Positions 17,486 through 26,221 of a stretch of DNA of 64,000 nt are shown one piece after another (within the stretch, counting starts at the first letter, position 1; every line of letters begins with the position of its first letter). The notes beneath the pieces were generated by a model. The model had not been told where the DNA came from. It searched no databases and saw only the letters and a list, made by a program, of their open reading frames with translations. The position numbers and the translations under genes are program-made. The stretch comes from Salinirussus salinus. Its GTDB lineage: Archaea; Halobacteriota; Halobacteria; Halobacteriales; Haloarculaceae. The DNA lies in contig NZ_WOWO01000002.1 of NCBI RefSeq assembly GCF_009831455.1, positions 1,178,001-1,242,000 of the forward strand, in the 5' to 3' direction.

Positions 17486-18895
17486 ATGGTACTCGACGAT
17501 CTCGGCTCCTCGCTCCGGAGCACTCTCGACGACCTCCGCGGCAAGTCGCGGATCTCCGAGGAGGACGTCGAGGACGTGGTCAGGGAGATCCAGCGCTCGC
17601 TGATCCAGGCCGACGTGGACATCGCGCTGGTCCAGGACCTCTCGGACAGCATCAAGAGCCGCGCGCTGGACGAGGAACCGCCCGCCGGCACCACGCCCCG
17701 TGACTGGGTGTTGCGGATCGTCTACGAGGAGCTGGTGGAGCTGGTCGGCGAGTCGACCGAGCTCCCCCTGGAGCAACAGACGGTCATGCTCGCCGGCCTC
17801 TACGGCTCGGGGAAGACCACCACCGCCGCCAAGATGGCGTGGTGGTTCTCGAAGAAGGGGCTCCGACCGGCGGTCATCCAGACCGACACCGACCGCCCGG
17901 GCGCCTACGACCAGGCGAAGCAGATGGCCGAGAACGCCGAGGTCGACTTCTACGGGGACCCCGACGAGGAGGACCCCGTCGCCATCGCCGAGGCGGGGAT
18001 GGAAGCCACGGGGGACGCCGACGTGCGCATCGTCGACACCGCCGGCCGCGACGGCCTCAACGAGGAACTGATCGCCCAGATCGAGCGGATCGACGCTGCA
18101 GTGAACCCCGACCGGAATCTGCTGGTGGTCGACGCCGCGATGGGCCAGTCCGCCAAGGAGCAGGCCCAGGAGTTCGAGGAGGCCATCGGCATCGACGGCG
18201 TCGCGATCACCAAGCTCGACGGGACCGCCAAGGGCGGGGGCGCGCTCGCGGCGGTCAACGAGACCGACTCCACCATCGCCTTCCTCGGGACCGGCGAGAC
18301 CGTCAAGGACATCGAGCGCTTCGAGCCCTCCGGGTTCATCTCCCGGCTGCTGGGGATGGGCGACCTCGAACAGCTCACCGAGCGCGTCGAGCGCGCCATG
18401 GAGGAGGCCCAGGAGGGCGAGGACGACTGGGAGCCCGAGGACATGCTCGAGGGCTCGTTCACCCTGAAGGACATGCGCAAGCAGATGCAGGCGATGAACA
18501 ACATGGGCCCGCTGGACCAGGTGATGGACATGATCCCCGGGCTGGGCGGCGGGATCAAGGACCAGCTCCCCGAGGACGCGATGGACGTCACCGCCGACCG
18601 GATGCGGGAGTTCGACGTCATCATGGACTCGATGACCGAGGACGAACTCGAGGACCCCCGCAGCATCGGCCAGAGCCGCGTCAGGCGGATCGCACGCGGG
18701 TCGGGCACCTCCGAGGACCGCGTCCGCGAGCTGCTCCAGCAACACAAGATGATGGAGCGCACCCTCAACCAGTTCCAGGGGATGGGCGACGCCGACATGG
18801 AGCGGATGATGCAGCAGATGCAGGGCGGCGGCGGTCCCGGTGGCCCCGGCGGCATGGGCGGCATGGGCGGTGGCGGCGGTCCCTTCGGCGACTGA
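17486..18895 (+). CDS. srp54: Signal recognition particle protein SRP54
   Basis: 469 residues from ATG 17486. N domain, then GTPase domain: [18 protein letters not shown] (G1), [29 protein letters not shown] (G3), [15 protein letters not shown] (G4) and a Met-rich M domain ([20 protein letters not shown], then [15 protein letters not shown] for 7S RNA binding) with a Gly/Met-rich tail. It binds signal sequences and delivers ribosomes to FtsY. Odd points: Tyr replaces the usual Gln in G1, and Asp replaces the aromatic residue before RPGAY. It has its own TATA-like box. Confidence 0.96.
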   Translation: MVLDDLGSSLRSTLDDLRGKSRISEEDVEDVVREIQRSLIQADVDIALVQDLSDSIKSRALDEEPPAGTTPRDWVLRIVYEELVELVGESTELPLEQQTVMLAGLYGSGKTTTAAKMAWWFSKKGLRPAVIQTDTDRPGAYDQAKQMAENAEVDFYGDPDEEDPVAIAEAGMEATGDADVRIVDTAGRDGLNEELIAQIERIDAAVNPDRNLLVVDAAMGQSAKEQAQEFEEAIGIDGVAITKLDGTAKGGGALAAVNETDSTIAFLGTGETVKDIERFEPSGFISRLLGMGDLEQLTERVERAMEEAQEGEDDWEPEDMLEGSFTLKDMRKQMQAMNNMGPLDQVMDMIPGLGGGIKDQLPEDAMDVTADRMREFDVIMDSMTEDELEDPRSIGQSRVRRIARGSGTSEDRVRELLQQHKMMERTLNQFQGMGDADMERMMQQMQGGGGPGGPGGMGGMGGGGGPFGD

Positions 18896-18908
18896 CTGTT
18901 CGTCGCCG

Positions 18909-19793
18909 CTACGACGACTTCTCCGGAGCGTTCGCCTCGTTGTAGGCGTCGACGAGCGCCGCCAGCGCCTCGCTCTCGACGTCGTCGTGGTCGATGGACA
19001 GCGGCGAGACGCTGACCTCCCCGTCGACCAGCGCCCGCCGGTCGGTCCCGACCGGGTAGCGGTCGCGCTGGCGGTCGGTCGGGGGAAACGGGTTCTCGAA
19101 GCCGACCGTTCCCGGCCAGACCGCGTCGTGCATCCGGACCAGCGTCCCTTCCTCGCCGGTGTCGACCTCCCCGTCGCGGCCCAGCGCCTCGACGGCCTCG
19201 ACTGCCGCCGGGTCGGCGTCGTGTTCGACGTGGAGGTCGTAGTCGGGATAGGGGATCGTCCGGCGCATCGGCGGGTCGGCGACGTCAAGCGGGACGTTGA
19301 CGTTCAGCAGCGTCCCCGGCGCGAGCAGGTCGACCTCGCGGGCGTGCCGACAGACCTCGGTGGTCACCCGCGCCGGCCGGCCGAAGTCGTAGGCCCCGGG
19401 CGGGTCGGGAAAGAAGTCCTCGTGGTGGTACGCGGAGACCGCGACCGCGGGCGTCCCGAGGAAGGCCGCCTCGATGCCGGCGCCGACCGTTCCCGAGCGG
19501 CCGGTGACGTAGTTGCCCGCGTTGGGGCCGTGGTTGCAGCCCGAGACGACCAGGTCGAAGTCAGTGTCGAGCCCGCGCAGGCCGTAGGCGACGCAGTCCG
19601 CGGGCGTGCCCGTCAGCTCGTACCCCCAGGGGTGCTCGCGACGGACGACGGCGTGTGAGCGGGTTCGGCCGACCCCGCTCTGGTTCTCGGCGGGGGCGAC
19701 GACCGTCACGTCGCCGAGGGCGGTCAGCTCCTCGTAGAGCCCGACCAGCCCGGCGGCGTCGGCGCCGTCGTCGTTCGTCAACAGGATCTCCAT
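18909..19793 (-). CDS. surE: 5'/3'-nucleotidase SurE
   Basis: 294 residues. SurE motifs: ILLTNDDGADAAG (the two metal-binding Asp), ENQSGVGRTRS (Ser/Gln ligand region), and SGCNHGPNAGNYVTGRSGT (conserved Asn). The enzyme dephosphorylates nucleoside monophosphates and short polyphosphates with a divalent metal. It is convergent with srp54, 13 bases from its end. Confidence 0.95.
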   Translation of the reverse strand: MEILLTNDDGADAAGLVGLYEELTALGDVTVVAPAENQSGVGRTRSHAVVRREHPWGYELTGTPADCVAYGLRGLDTDFDLVVSGCNHGPNAGNYVTGRSGTVGAGIEAAFLGTPAVAVSAYHHEDFFPDPPGAYDFGRPARVTTEVCRHAREVDLLAPGTLLNVNVPLDVADPPMRRTIPYPDYDLHVEHDADPAAVEAVEALGRDGEVDTGEEGTLVRMHDAVWPGTVGFENPFPPTDRQRDRYPVGTDRRALVDGEVSVSPLSIDHDDVESEALAALVDAYNEANAPEKSS

Positions 19794-19896
19794 GGGCGGG
19801 GTTGTCCGCCGCCGGGTGAAACGGTTGTGAAACGCCCCGAAGCGGCCGGTCGAGTGTCTGACCCTTTTTTGTACCGGGCGCCTGTGAACCGGAACG

Positions 19897-20472
19897 ATGA
19901 GCGTCCGCGAGGCCGCCCGCGAGGCCTACCGCGAGGGGCTGCCCGCGCTCGCGGCCAGCGTCTTTGGTGGACTGCTCGCGGGCGTCGTGCTCGGGGGCAT
20001 GCGCGGGGACTTCGCCCGGGTGGACGGCCTGCTCGTGCTCGTGCCTGCCCTGCTTGCCACCCGCGGGAACGTCTACGGCTCGCTGGGCGCGCGGGTCGCC
20101 ACCGGGCTCCACCAGGGGCTGGTCGAACCCCGCGTCGGCGCGGACCGCCGGCTCGGGGGCGCGGTCGCCGCGGCCCTGCTCAACGGCCTCCTGGCGAGTG
20201 CCTTCGCCGCGACCGCCACCTTCCTCGTGCTCTCGGGGCTGGGGCGGGCGGTCGCCCCCGTGTGGACGCTGGTCGCCATCGCCCTGCTCGCGGGGCTGCT
20301 GTCGGGAGTCGTCCTCGCGGCGTCGGTCGTGCTCGTCGTGTTCGCGGGCTACCGACGGGGATACAACCCCGACACGCTCGTGGGACCGATCGTGACGACC
20401 GCCGGCGACGTCTTCGGCGTGGCTTTCCTCCTGCTCGCGGTCCGGACCGTCCTGCTCGTGGGGGGCGGGTAG
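19897..20472 (+). CDS. MgtE/SLC41-type divalent cation transporter, first half
   Basis: 191 residues forming one MgtE membrane domain of about five helices, without the N and CBS cytoplasmic domains of bacterial MgtE. Signature stretches: LLVLVPALLATRGNVYGSLG, ARVATGLHQG, and NPDTLVGPIVTTAGDVFGV, which holds the pore-type Asp. Its TAG abuts the ATG of the second half. The two proteins probably form the Mg2+ (or Co2+) channel dimer that MgtE makes as a homodimer. Confidence 0.88.
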   Translation: MSVREAAREAYREGLPALAASVFGGLLAGVVLGGMRGDFARVDGLLVLVPALLATRGNVYGSLGARVATGLHQGLVEPRVGADRRLGGAVAAALLNGLLASAFAATATFLVLSGLGRAVAPVWTLVAIALLAGLLSGVVLAASVVLVVFAGYRRGYNPDTLVGPIVTTAGDVFGVAFLLLAVRTVLLVGGG

Positions 20473-21030
20473 ATGGCTACCGACTGGCGCGTCGGGGCGA
20501 TCACCCGCGCCATGCTGCCCGTCCTGCTCGCGCTCACGCTCGTGGAGGTCGGCAGCGGCCTGGTGCTGGGCAGCTTCGAGGCCGAGCTGCTCGCCTCCCC
20601 GTCGCTGCTCGTGCTCGTTCCGGTCACCATCGGCACGGCGGGCAACCTCGGGAGTATACTCGCCGCGCGGCTCTCGACGGCGGTCCACCTCGGGACCGTG
20701 GCGTTCGAGCCCGGCGACGAGACGCTGGCCGGCAACGCCCTCGCCACTGTCGCGCTGGCGCTGACGGTGTTCCCCGCCGTCGGTCTCGGGGCCTGGGGGC
20801 TGGCGGCACTGACGACCGGCGCGCGGCTGAGGCCGACGACGGTGCTCGCCGTCGCGGTCGCGAGCGGCTTTCTCCTCTCGCTGCTCGCGGTGCTGGTGAC
20901 GGCCGTCACGACATACGTCGCCTACCGGCTGGAACTGGACCCCGACGACGTCGTCATCCCCGTCGTCACCAACGTCTGTGACGTGCTCGGCGTGGTTGTG
21001 CTCTTCCTTGTCGTCGCCGTCCTCGTATAA
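20473..21030 (+). CDS. MgtE/SLC41-type divalent cation transporter, second half
   Basis: 185 residues, a second single MgtE membrane domain: LLVLVPVTIGTAGNLGSILA, ARLSTAVHLG, and DPDDVVIPVVTNVCDVLGVV. It is clearly homologous to the preceding gene but well diverged. No regulatory CBS domain is present, so gating must differ from bacterial MgtE. It is followed 61 bases on by a small HTH gene on the same strand. Confidence 0.88.
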   Translation: MATDWRVGAITRAMLPVLLALTLVEVGSGLVLGSFEAELLASPSLLVLVPVTIGTAGNLGSILAARLSTAVHLGTVAFEPGDETLAGNALATVALALTVFPAVGLGAWGLAALTTGARLRPTTVLAVAVASGFLLSLLAVLVTAVTTYVAYRLELDPDDVVIPVVTNVCDVLGVVVLFLVVAVLV

Positions 21031-21091
21031 ACCGCCGCAGTGTCGCGGGCCGGCGGCCTTGCACGACGAGCGAGTACGGGGGGTGGGACCG

Positions 21092-21292
21092 ATGTACACG
21101 GAACCGCGGGTACTCGCAGCACTCGAGGAGGGACCGGCGACCGTTCCCGAACTCGCGGGCCGGCTCGACCGCCACCCCGCGACGGTCCAGCGGCGGTGTG
21201 CCCGGCTCCAGGCGCAGGGGCTGGTCAGGCGGACGACCGGCGGTGCCTACGTCCGGGTCGAGGGGGCGCGCGGACGGGCGGCCTCGGACTGA
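21092..21292 (+). CDS. Small winged-helix/HTH protein
   Basis: 66 residues from ATG 21092. The helix-turn-helix pattern is TVPELAGRLDRHPATVQRRC, followed by a wing (QGLVRRTTGGAYVRV). It may be a minimal DNA-binding regulator. Its position after the MgtE-type pair makes it a candidate regulator of that transporter, by position only. Confidence 0.7.
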   Translation: MYTEPRVLAALEEGPATVPELAGRLDRHPATVQRRCARLQAQGLVRRTTGGAYVRVEGARGRAASD

Positions 21293-21317
21293 CCCTCGCT
21301 GCTCGCACGAGGGCGGG

Positions 21318-22217
21318 TCACGCCGCCTCGTCGGGCACCGGGTCCACCACCACGGTGGCCTCCCCGTCGATGACCGGCTCGCCCTCGCCGTCCAGTACGG
21401 CGGTCGTCAGCCGGAACCGGCGGTTGCCCAGACCCTCGACCACCTCGCACTCGGCGGTGAGGCGCTCACCCAGCGGGACGGGCGCGAGAAAGGACAGGTC
21501 CTGTGAGAGGTAGATAGTGAGGCCGGGCAGGCGGGCGAGCGCGGCGCTTATCAGTCCGGCGACGAGGGTGCCGTGGACGATCCGCTCGCCGAAGCGAGTC
21601 CGGGCCGCGAATTCCTCATCGAGGTGGAGCCGGTTGGTGTCGCCGCTGGCCTCCGCGAACGTCTCCACGTCCCCGGCGGAGACGGTCTTGCCAAAGCGGA
21701 CGACGTCGCCGACATCGACCGCTCTCTCGTGGCCGACGTACTCGTACTCCCAGTCGGCGTCCTCGTAGGCGGTGTCGACCCGGACGTCCCGGCGGGTGCG
21801 CTCGCCCGCGGCCGGGTCGCGCCGCCCCGTCCGGACCAGGTGGGGGAGGAAGTTCGAGAGGTCCGTCGTCGTGACGACCCCGACGACCGCACCGTCTTCG
21901 AGGACCGGTAACCGCTTGACAGTTTCCTCGCGCATGCGCGCGGCGGCGTCCTCGATGCCGGCGTCGGCCCCGACGGTGACCAGCGGCGCGGCCATGACGT
22001 CGGCGACGGGCGTCGTCTCCGGGTCCGACCCCGCGGCCAGCAGCGCCGTCAGGTCGCCCTCGGTGAGGATGCCGACGGGCTCGCCGTCCCGGCAGACCAC
22101 GAGCGAGCCGACGCCGGCATCGACCAGCCGGCGGGCGGCCGCGCGGACCGTGGCCTCCGGCGACACCGTCTCGACGGGCGACTGCATCACCTCGCGGACC
22201 GCGATGGGCGTGAGCAT
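21318..22217 (-). CDS. CBS-domain pair fused to a MaoC-like dehydratase domain
   Basis: 299 residues from ATG 22217. Residues 1-130 form two CBS motifs (REVMQSPVETVSPEATVRAA, GILTEGDLTALL, ADVMAAPLVTV, GVVTTTDLSNFL). Residues about 165-299 form a hot-dog MaoC domain with the hydratase motif: FAEASGDTNRLHLDEEFA, then RFGERIVHGTLVAGLIS. MaoC enzymes hydrate enoyl-CoA; CBS pairs bind adenine nucleotides. The fusion suggests a hydratase tuned by energy state or by AMP/CoA derivatives. It is encoded alone. Confidence 0.85.
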   Translation of the reverse strand: MLTPIAVREVMQSPVETVSPEATVRAAARRLVDAGVGSLVVCRDGEPVGILTEGDLTALLAAGSDPETTPVADVMAAPLVTVGADAGIEDAAARMREETVKRLPVLEDGAVVGVVTTTDLSNFLPHLVRTGRRDPAAGERTRRDVRVDTAYEDADWEYEYVGHERAVDVGDVVRFGKTVSAGDVETFAEASGDTNRLHLDEEFAARTRFGERIVHGTLVAGLISAALARLPGLTIYLSQDLSFLAPVPLGERLTAECEVVEGLGNRRFRLTTAVLDGEGEPVIDGEATVVVDPVPDEAA

Positions 22218-22316
22218 CACAACGGCCTCGGGACGGGTGACGTATCAACCCGCGGTCCGGGACGACTCCGGCCCGGGCAGCCGGCGGCACACGCGCCGGC
22301 CGTCGGGCCCGGACGC

Positions 22317-22727
22317 TCACCCGGAGACGTCGACCGGCTCCCCCTCCTCCGTGGGCGGGGCGACGTGGTCGACGTAGGACTCGACGTCGGGCTCCTCGAC
22401 CGTCACCCGGACGGTGATGGCGCCGAGCTCGCCGGGTTCGACGACGAAGTTGACGACCCCCTGGAAGGCGGCCTGCTTTTTGAGCCGGAAGGAGAAGGTG
22501 TCCCCGCGGCGGTTCGAGAGAAACGCCCCCCGGGCGGTGTCGAGGATCTCCTGGCGGTGGAGCAGCTCCGAGAAGTGCTCGAGGTCGTGGACCGTCGCGG
22601 TCAGCTCGCCGTGGCGGAGCTCGGGCTCGGCGCCCGGGAAGAGTTCGGTGATGGCGTCCGCGACCCGGTCGGTCACCTCGGTGTCGTAGACGGGGGCCGT
22701 GACCTCCGCCTCGACCCGGTAGATCAT
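22317..22727 (-). CDS. UPF0201 family RNA-binding-domain protein
   Basis: 136 residues: MIYRVEAEVTAPVYDTEVTD, ELRHGELTATVHDLEHF, DTARGAFLSNRRGDTFSFRL and LGAITVRVTVEE. This matches the archaeal UPF0201 family, often labelled RNA-binding domain. Its start overlaps the stop of the UPF0200 kinase-like gene (ATGA). The two families occur fused as one UPF0200/UPF0201 protein in some archaea, so they probably work together. Confidence 0.85.
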   Translation of the reverse strand: MIYRVEAEVTAPVYDTEVTDRVADAITELFPGAEPELRHGELTATVHDLEHFSELLHRQEILDTARGAFLSNRRGDTFSFRLKKQAAFQGVVNFVVEPGELGAITVRVTVEEPDVESYVDHVAPPTEEGEPVDVSG

Positions 22728-23272
22728 CGCGAGTCCTCCAGCAACTGCCGGACCCGGTCGCGGAACTCCTCAAGGGTCCCCGTGTTCTCGACGGTCAGGT
22801 CGGCCCGCTCCATGGCCTCACCCATCCCGAACTCGAGCTCGCGGCGGTCCCGCTCCTCCAGGGACTCGCCGTCCTCGCCGGAGACCGCGTCACGGCCCCG
22901 CAGGTCCAGGCGCTCGGCGCGGGTCTCGAAGGGCGCCTCGACCCGGACGAGCCGGAAGTCCTCGCCGAAGGCCTCCTGGAAGCGGTCGACCTCCGTCCCC
23001 GAGCGGATGCCGTCGACGACGACCGTCTCGGCCCCGGCCAGGCGGTCCTCGATGACCGGAAGCGAGCGCTCGGCGATGGCCCCGGGACCGTTCTCCTCCC
23101 GGAGCTTCCCGGCGATCTCCCCGTGGTGGACGGCGGGGTCGAGCCCGCGGTCCCGGCACTCCTGGCGGATGACGTCGCCCATGGTCACGACGGGGATCCC
23201 CTCGTCCTCGGCGACGGCCGCGGCCTCGCTCTTGCCGCTGCCCGGGAGGCCGACGATCCCGATGACGCGCAT
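22724..23272 (-). CDS. UPF0200 family P-loop kinase-like protein
   Basis: 182 residues from ATG 23272. It is a small nucleotide-kinase fold: GLPGSGKSEAA (P-loop), VTMGDVIRQECRDRGL, VVVDGIRSGTEVDRF, and a lid-like RAERLDLRGRDAVS. The family resembles dephospho-CoA kinase and adenylate kinase, but the substrate is not established. Upstream partner of UPF0201. Confidence 0.87.
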   Translation of the reverse strand: MRVIGIVGLPGSGKSEAAAVAEDEGIPVVTMGDVIRQECRDRGLDPAVHHGEIAGKLREENGPGAIAERSLPVIEDRLAGAETVVVDGIRSGTEVDRFQEAFGEDFRLVRVEAPFETRAERLDLRGRDAVSGEDGESLEERDRRELEFGMGEAMERADLTVENTGTLEEFRDRVRQLLEDSR

Positions 23273-23376
23273 ACCCTCCGTTCCGCAAGCAAGGGAATAA
23301 GGACTGCGTTCGGGGCCGAGCGCGCAGGGCGCAGCGGCACGCGATAGTCCACGATGGTCCGCGACGGCCCCGGCGG

Positions 23377-24219
23377 CTACCGCTCGCGGACGACGACGAA
23401 CTCCGCCAGGTCCCGGAGGTAGGTCTGTGCCTCCGAATCTGGCATGTCCACGGAGTCCAGTGCGGCGAGGGCGGCCTCGCTCTCCTCGCGGGCGCGGTCG
23501 GTGGCCTCCTCGGGGGTGAGGTCGGTCACCTCCACCAGCGAGGGGCGCTCCATGGCGGCGTCGTGGCCGGTCGGCTTGCCCAGCTGGTCGGCGTCCGCGG
23601 TGGCGTCGAGCACGTCGTCGCGCATCTGGAAGGCGACCCCGACCCGCTCGGCGTACTGACCGACGGCCTCGACCGTGTAGGCGTCGGCGTCGGCCGCGAC
23701 CGCGCCGAGCTCGGCGGCCGCACGGAAGAGCGCCCCCGTCTTCCGGCGGGCCAGCTGCATGTACTCGCGTTCGTCGCTTGGGCGGTCGACGAGTTCGCTG
23801 GCCTCGCCCTCGCCGAGGTTGACCATCGACTCCGCGACCGCCTGCATGGCGCGTTCGTCCGTCGAGAACAGCTCGAAGGCCTCGCCGAGCAGCCCGTCGG
23901 AGGCGATGATTGCGGGGCCGTAACCGAACTCCCGCCAGGCAGCGGCCGAGCCCCGCCGGAGGTCGGAGTCGTCGATGACGTCGTCGACCACCAGCGAGGC
24001 GTTGTGGACGAGCTCGACGCCGACGGCGTAGTCGAGTGCGGTCTCTTCGTCGCCGGAAAGCGCCTCGCAGACCAGCAGAGTGACCATCGGGCGGACCCGC
24101 TTGCCGCCCGAGAGCGCGACGTGGCGGAGCTGTGCCTGGAGTTCCGTCGGCTCGACAGCGTCGACGACCTCCTCCAGTCGCTCTTCGACGCGCTCGCGAC
24201 GCTGCTCCAGATACTCCAT
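23377..24219 (-). CDS. idsA: Short-chain isoprenyl diphosphate synthase (polyprenyl synthetase family)
   Basis: 280 residues. Motifs: SGGKRVRPMVTLL, first Asp-rich motif LVVDDVIDDSDLRRG, and second Asp-rich motif FQMRDDVLD. It condenses isopentenyl diphosphate with allylic diphosphates to farnesyl/geranylgeranyl diphosphate for archaeal lipids. At 280 residues it is shorter than typical archaeal GGPP synthases (about 330-350), so it may be a second, specialised copy. Chain length cannot be assigned confidently. Confidence 0.88.
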   Translation of the reverse strand: MEYLEQRRERVEERLEEVVDAVEPTELQAQLRHVALSGGKRVRPMVTLLVCEALSGDEETALDYAVGVELVHNASLVVDDVIDDSDLRRGSAAAWREFGYGPAIIASDGLLGEAFELFSTDERAMQAVAESMVNLGEGEASELVDRPSDEREYMQLARRKTGALFRAAAELGAVAADADAYTVEAVGQYAERVGVAFQMRDDVLDATADADQLGKPTGHDAAMERPSLVEVTDLTPEEATDRAREESEAALAALDSVDMPDSEAQTYLRDLAEFVVVRER

Positions 24220-24336
24220 CTACCTGCGGTAGGCGCCAGCCGGGCAAGTACGTGACGGACGAGGACGGGCGGAACATGTTCGTGTCCGTTTCCGGGTGCC
24301 GGGAACGCCTCCCGGGCGGTGGGAACGCGTTCGACC

Positions 24337-24347
24337 CCCTATATACA
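24337..24347 (+). promoter_or_regulatory. Promoter of the multicopper oxidase gene
   Basis: CCCTATATACA is a strong TATA box 23-33 bases before ATG 24370. Confidence 0.6.
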
Positions 24348-24369
24348 GCCGGGCTAAACGGGGAGATGT

Positions 24370-25515
24370 ATGACCCAGATGGGCGCACCCGGTTCCGGAC
24401 TGTCCCGGCGCGAATTCGTCGCGGCGACCGGGACGACCGGGATCGTGGCGACGGCAGGCTGTGCGAGCGCACCGATCAACGGCGGTAGCGACGAACCGGC
24501 GGCGACGGACGGACGTCCCGCACAGCAGGACCTCCCGACGACGAGCCCGCCACAGGTCGTCAACGCCGACGAGCAGGGCAACCAGGTGACGCTGCGCTCG
24601 GTTCCCTCCCGGCACGACGTCCACCCCGGCGAGTCGATGGGCGGACCGGTCGAACTCCCGCAGGTGTGGGCCTGGCAGGCCGACGACCGCGAGCCCAGCG
24701 TCCCCGGGCCGATCATCCGCACGACCGAGGGCGAGGACATCGAGGTCACGCTGGACAACACCGACGGGATGCGGCCCCACACCGTCCACTTCCACGCCGT
24801 CGAGAAGACCTGGGAGAACGACGGCGTCCCCACCACGACCGGGATCACGGTCCCCGCCGGCGAGAGTCACACCTACGACATTCCCGCAAACGTCCCCGGG
24901 ACCCACGTCTACCACTGTCACTACCAGACCCACCGCCACATCGACATGGGGATGTACGGCATCTTCCGTGTCGACCCCGAGGGGTACGAGCCCGCGGACA
25001 AGGAGTACTTCATGACGCTGAAGGACTGGGACTCCCGGCTCAACCGCCAGTTCGCCGGCGAGGACGTCACCTACAACGTCCGCAACCGCCGGCCCGACGT
25101 GTTCACGATAAACGGGAAGGCCGCGCCGCACACGCTCCACCCCGAGCAGGGCTCGCCGGTGCTGGTCGAGCAGGGTGACACCGTCCGGATCCACTTCGCG
25201 AACAACGGCTACATGGACCACCCGATGCACCTCCACAACCACCGCTTCCAGGTGGTCGCCAAGGACGGCGGGACGATCCCCGAGGCCGCGCGCCACGACC
25301 GCGACATCACCAGCATCCCCCCGGCCAGCCGGCACACCATCGAGTTCGAGGCCGACGCCGACCCGGGGATCTACCTCATCCACTGCCACAAGGTCAAACA
25401 CGTGATGAACGGCCAGACCTACCCCGGCGGGATGCTCACCGGGATCGTCTACGAGGAGGCGATGGACACCGAGATCTTCGCCCAGCTGATGGAGTACGCG
25501 GGCTACGAGGGCTGA
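24370..25515 (+). CDS. Two-domain multicopper oxidase, Tat-exported lipoprotein
   Basis: 381 residues. A Tat motif (SRREFVAATG) and lipobox-like VATAGC near residue 31 predict export and lipid anchoring. Domain 1 holds HTVHFHAVE and HVYHCHYQTHRHIDMGM; domain 2 holds HPMHLHNHRF and YLIHCHKVKHVMNG. Both domains carry a Cys-His type 1 motif as well as His-x-His trinuclear-site motifs, the layout of type A two-domain laccases. The length and fold also resemble copper nitrite reductase, which has type 1 copper only in domain 1. The substrate could be phenols, metal ions or nitrite. Confidence 0.87.
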   Translation: MTQMGAPGSGLSRREFVAATGTTGIVATAGCASAPINGGSDEPAATDGRPAQQDLPTTSPPQVVNADEQGNQVTLRSVPSRHDVHPGESMGGPVELPQVWAWQADDREPSVPGPIIRTTEGEDIEVTLDNTDGMRPHTVHFHAVEKTWENDGVPTTTGITVPAGESHTYDIPANVPGTHVYHCHYQTHRHIDMGMYGIFRVDPEGYEPADKEYFMTLKDWDSRLNRQFAGEDVTYNVRNRRPDVFTINGKAAPHTLHPEQGSPVLVEQGDTVRIHFANNGYMDHPMHLHNHRFQVVAKDGGTIPEAARHDRDITSIPPASRHTIEFEADADPGIYLIHCHKVKHVMNGQTYPGGMLTGIVYEEAMDTEIFAQLMEYAGYEG

Positions 25516-25590
25516 ACGGCGGGGTCGGAAACGCCCCGGACGCCGGAGACGAAACACAACGCCTTATCGGCTCGGCGGCGTACTCCGGTC

Positions 25591-26088
25591 ATGAGCGTCA
25601 TCCGGGTCGTCTGGGGGTCGGGGACCGGTCCGACCGAGACCGCGGCCTACGACGCCGCCCTGGCCGGGGCGGGGATCCACGACTACAACCTCGTGACCGT
25701 CTCCTCGGTTGTCCCGGCGGACCCGCCGGTCGAGACCGTCGGGACCGCCCCGGACCTTGGACCGGTCGGCGAGGAACTGACCGTCGTCCAGGCGCGGGCG
25801 AGCATCCCGCCGGTAGAGAGCGGGACAGCTCACGGAGGCGAGCCCGCAGTCGCGGCGGTCGGCTGGGCCCGGAGCGCGGACGGCCCCGGGGTCTTCTACG
25901 AGGCCAGCGGTCGCGACCCCGAGCGCGTCCGGGAGACCGTCGACGCGGGGCTCCGGCACGGCTGCTCGCTGCGGGAGTGGGAGCCGGTCGACCGCGAGCT
26001 CGTCGTGCGGACCGCCGACCCGGCTCCCGACCGGCACACCTGCGTGGTCGTCTGTGCGGTCTACGGGGAGAGCCGGCCGTTGCTGTGA
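25591..26088 (+). CDS. pdaD: Pyruvoyl-dependent arginine decarboxylase
   Basis: 165 residues. The self-cleavage site is visible in NLVTVSSVVPAD (Ser-Ser, about residue 40): the proenzyme splits there to create the pyruvoyl group. Other conserved parts: VVWGSGTGPTETAAYDAALA and the late HTCVVVCAVYGES. It converts arginine to agmatine for polyamine and agmatidine (tRNA-Ile C34) synthesis in archaea. A TATA-like CCTTATC lies about 27 bases upstream. Confidence 0.94.
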   Translation: MSVIRVVWGSGTGPTETAAYDAALAGAGIHDYNLVTVSSVVPADPPVETVGTAPDLGPVGEELTVVQARASIPPVESGTAHGGEPAVAAVGWARSADGPGVFYEASGRDPERVRETVDAGLRHGCSLREWEPVDRELVVRTADPAPDRHTCVVVCAVYGESRPLL

Positions 26089-26221
26089 GCCGGGGAGACC
26101 GGCCCCGCAGTGGGTCCTGGCCGGGGACCCGTCCACAGAGTGCTGGGACGGCCCAGCCCGGAACGCTTGACGCAGCCGGCGGGCTTTTGTACCCGCGAGG
26201 CGTATCCAGACGGAACGTCAA

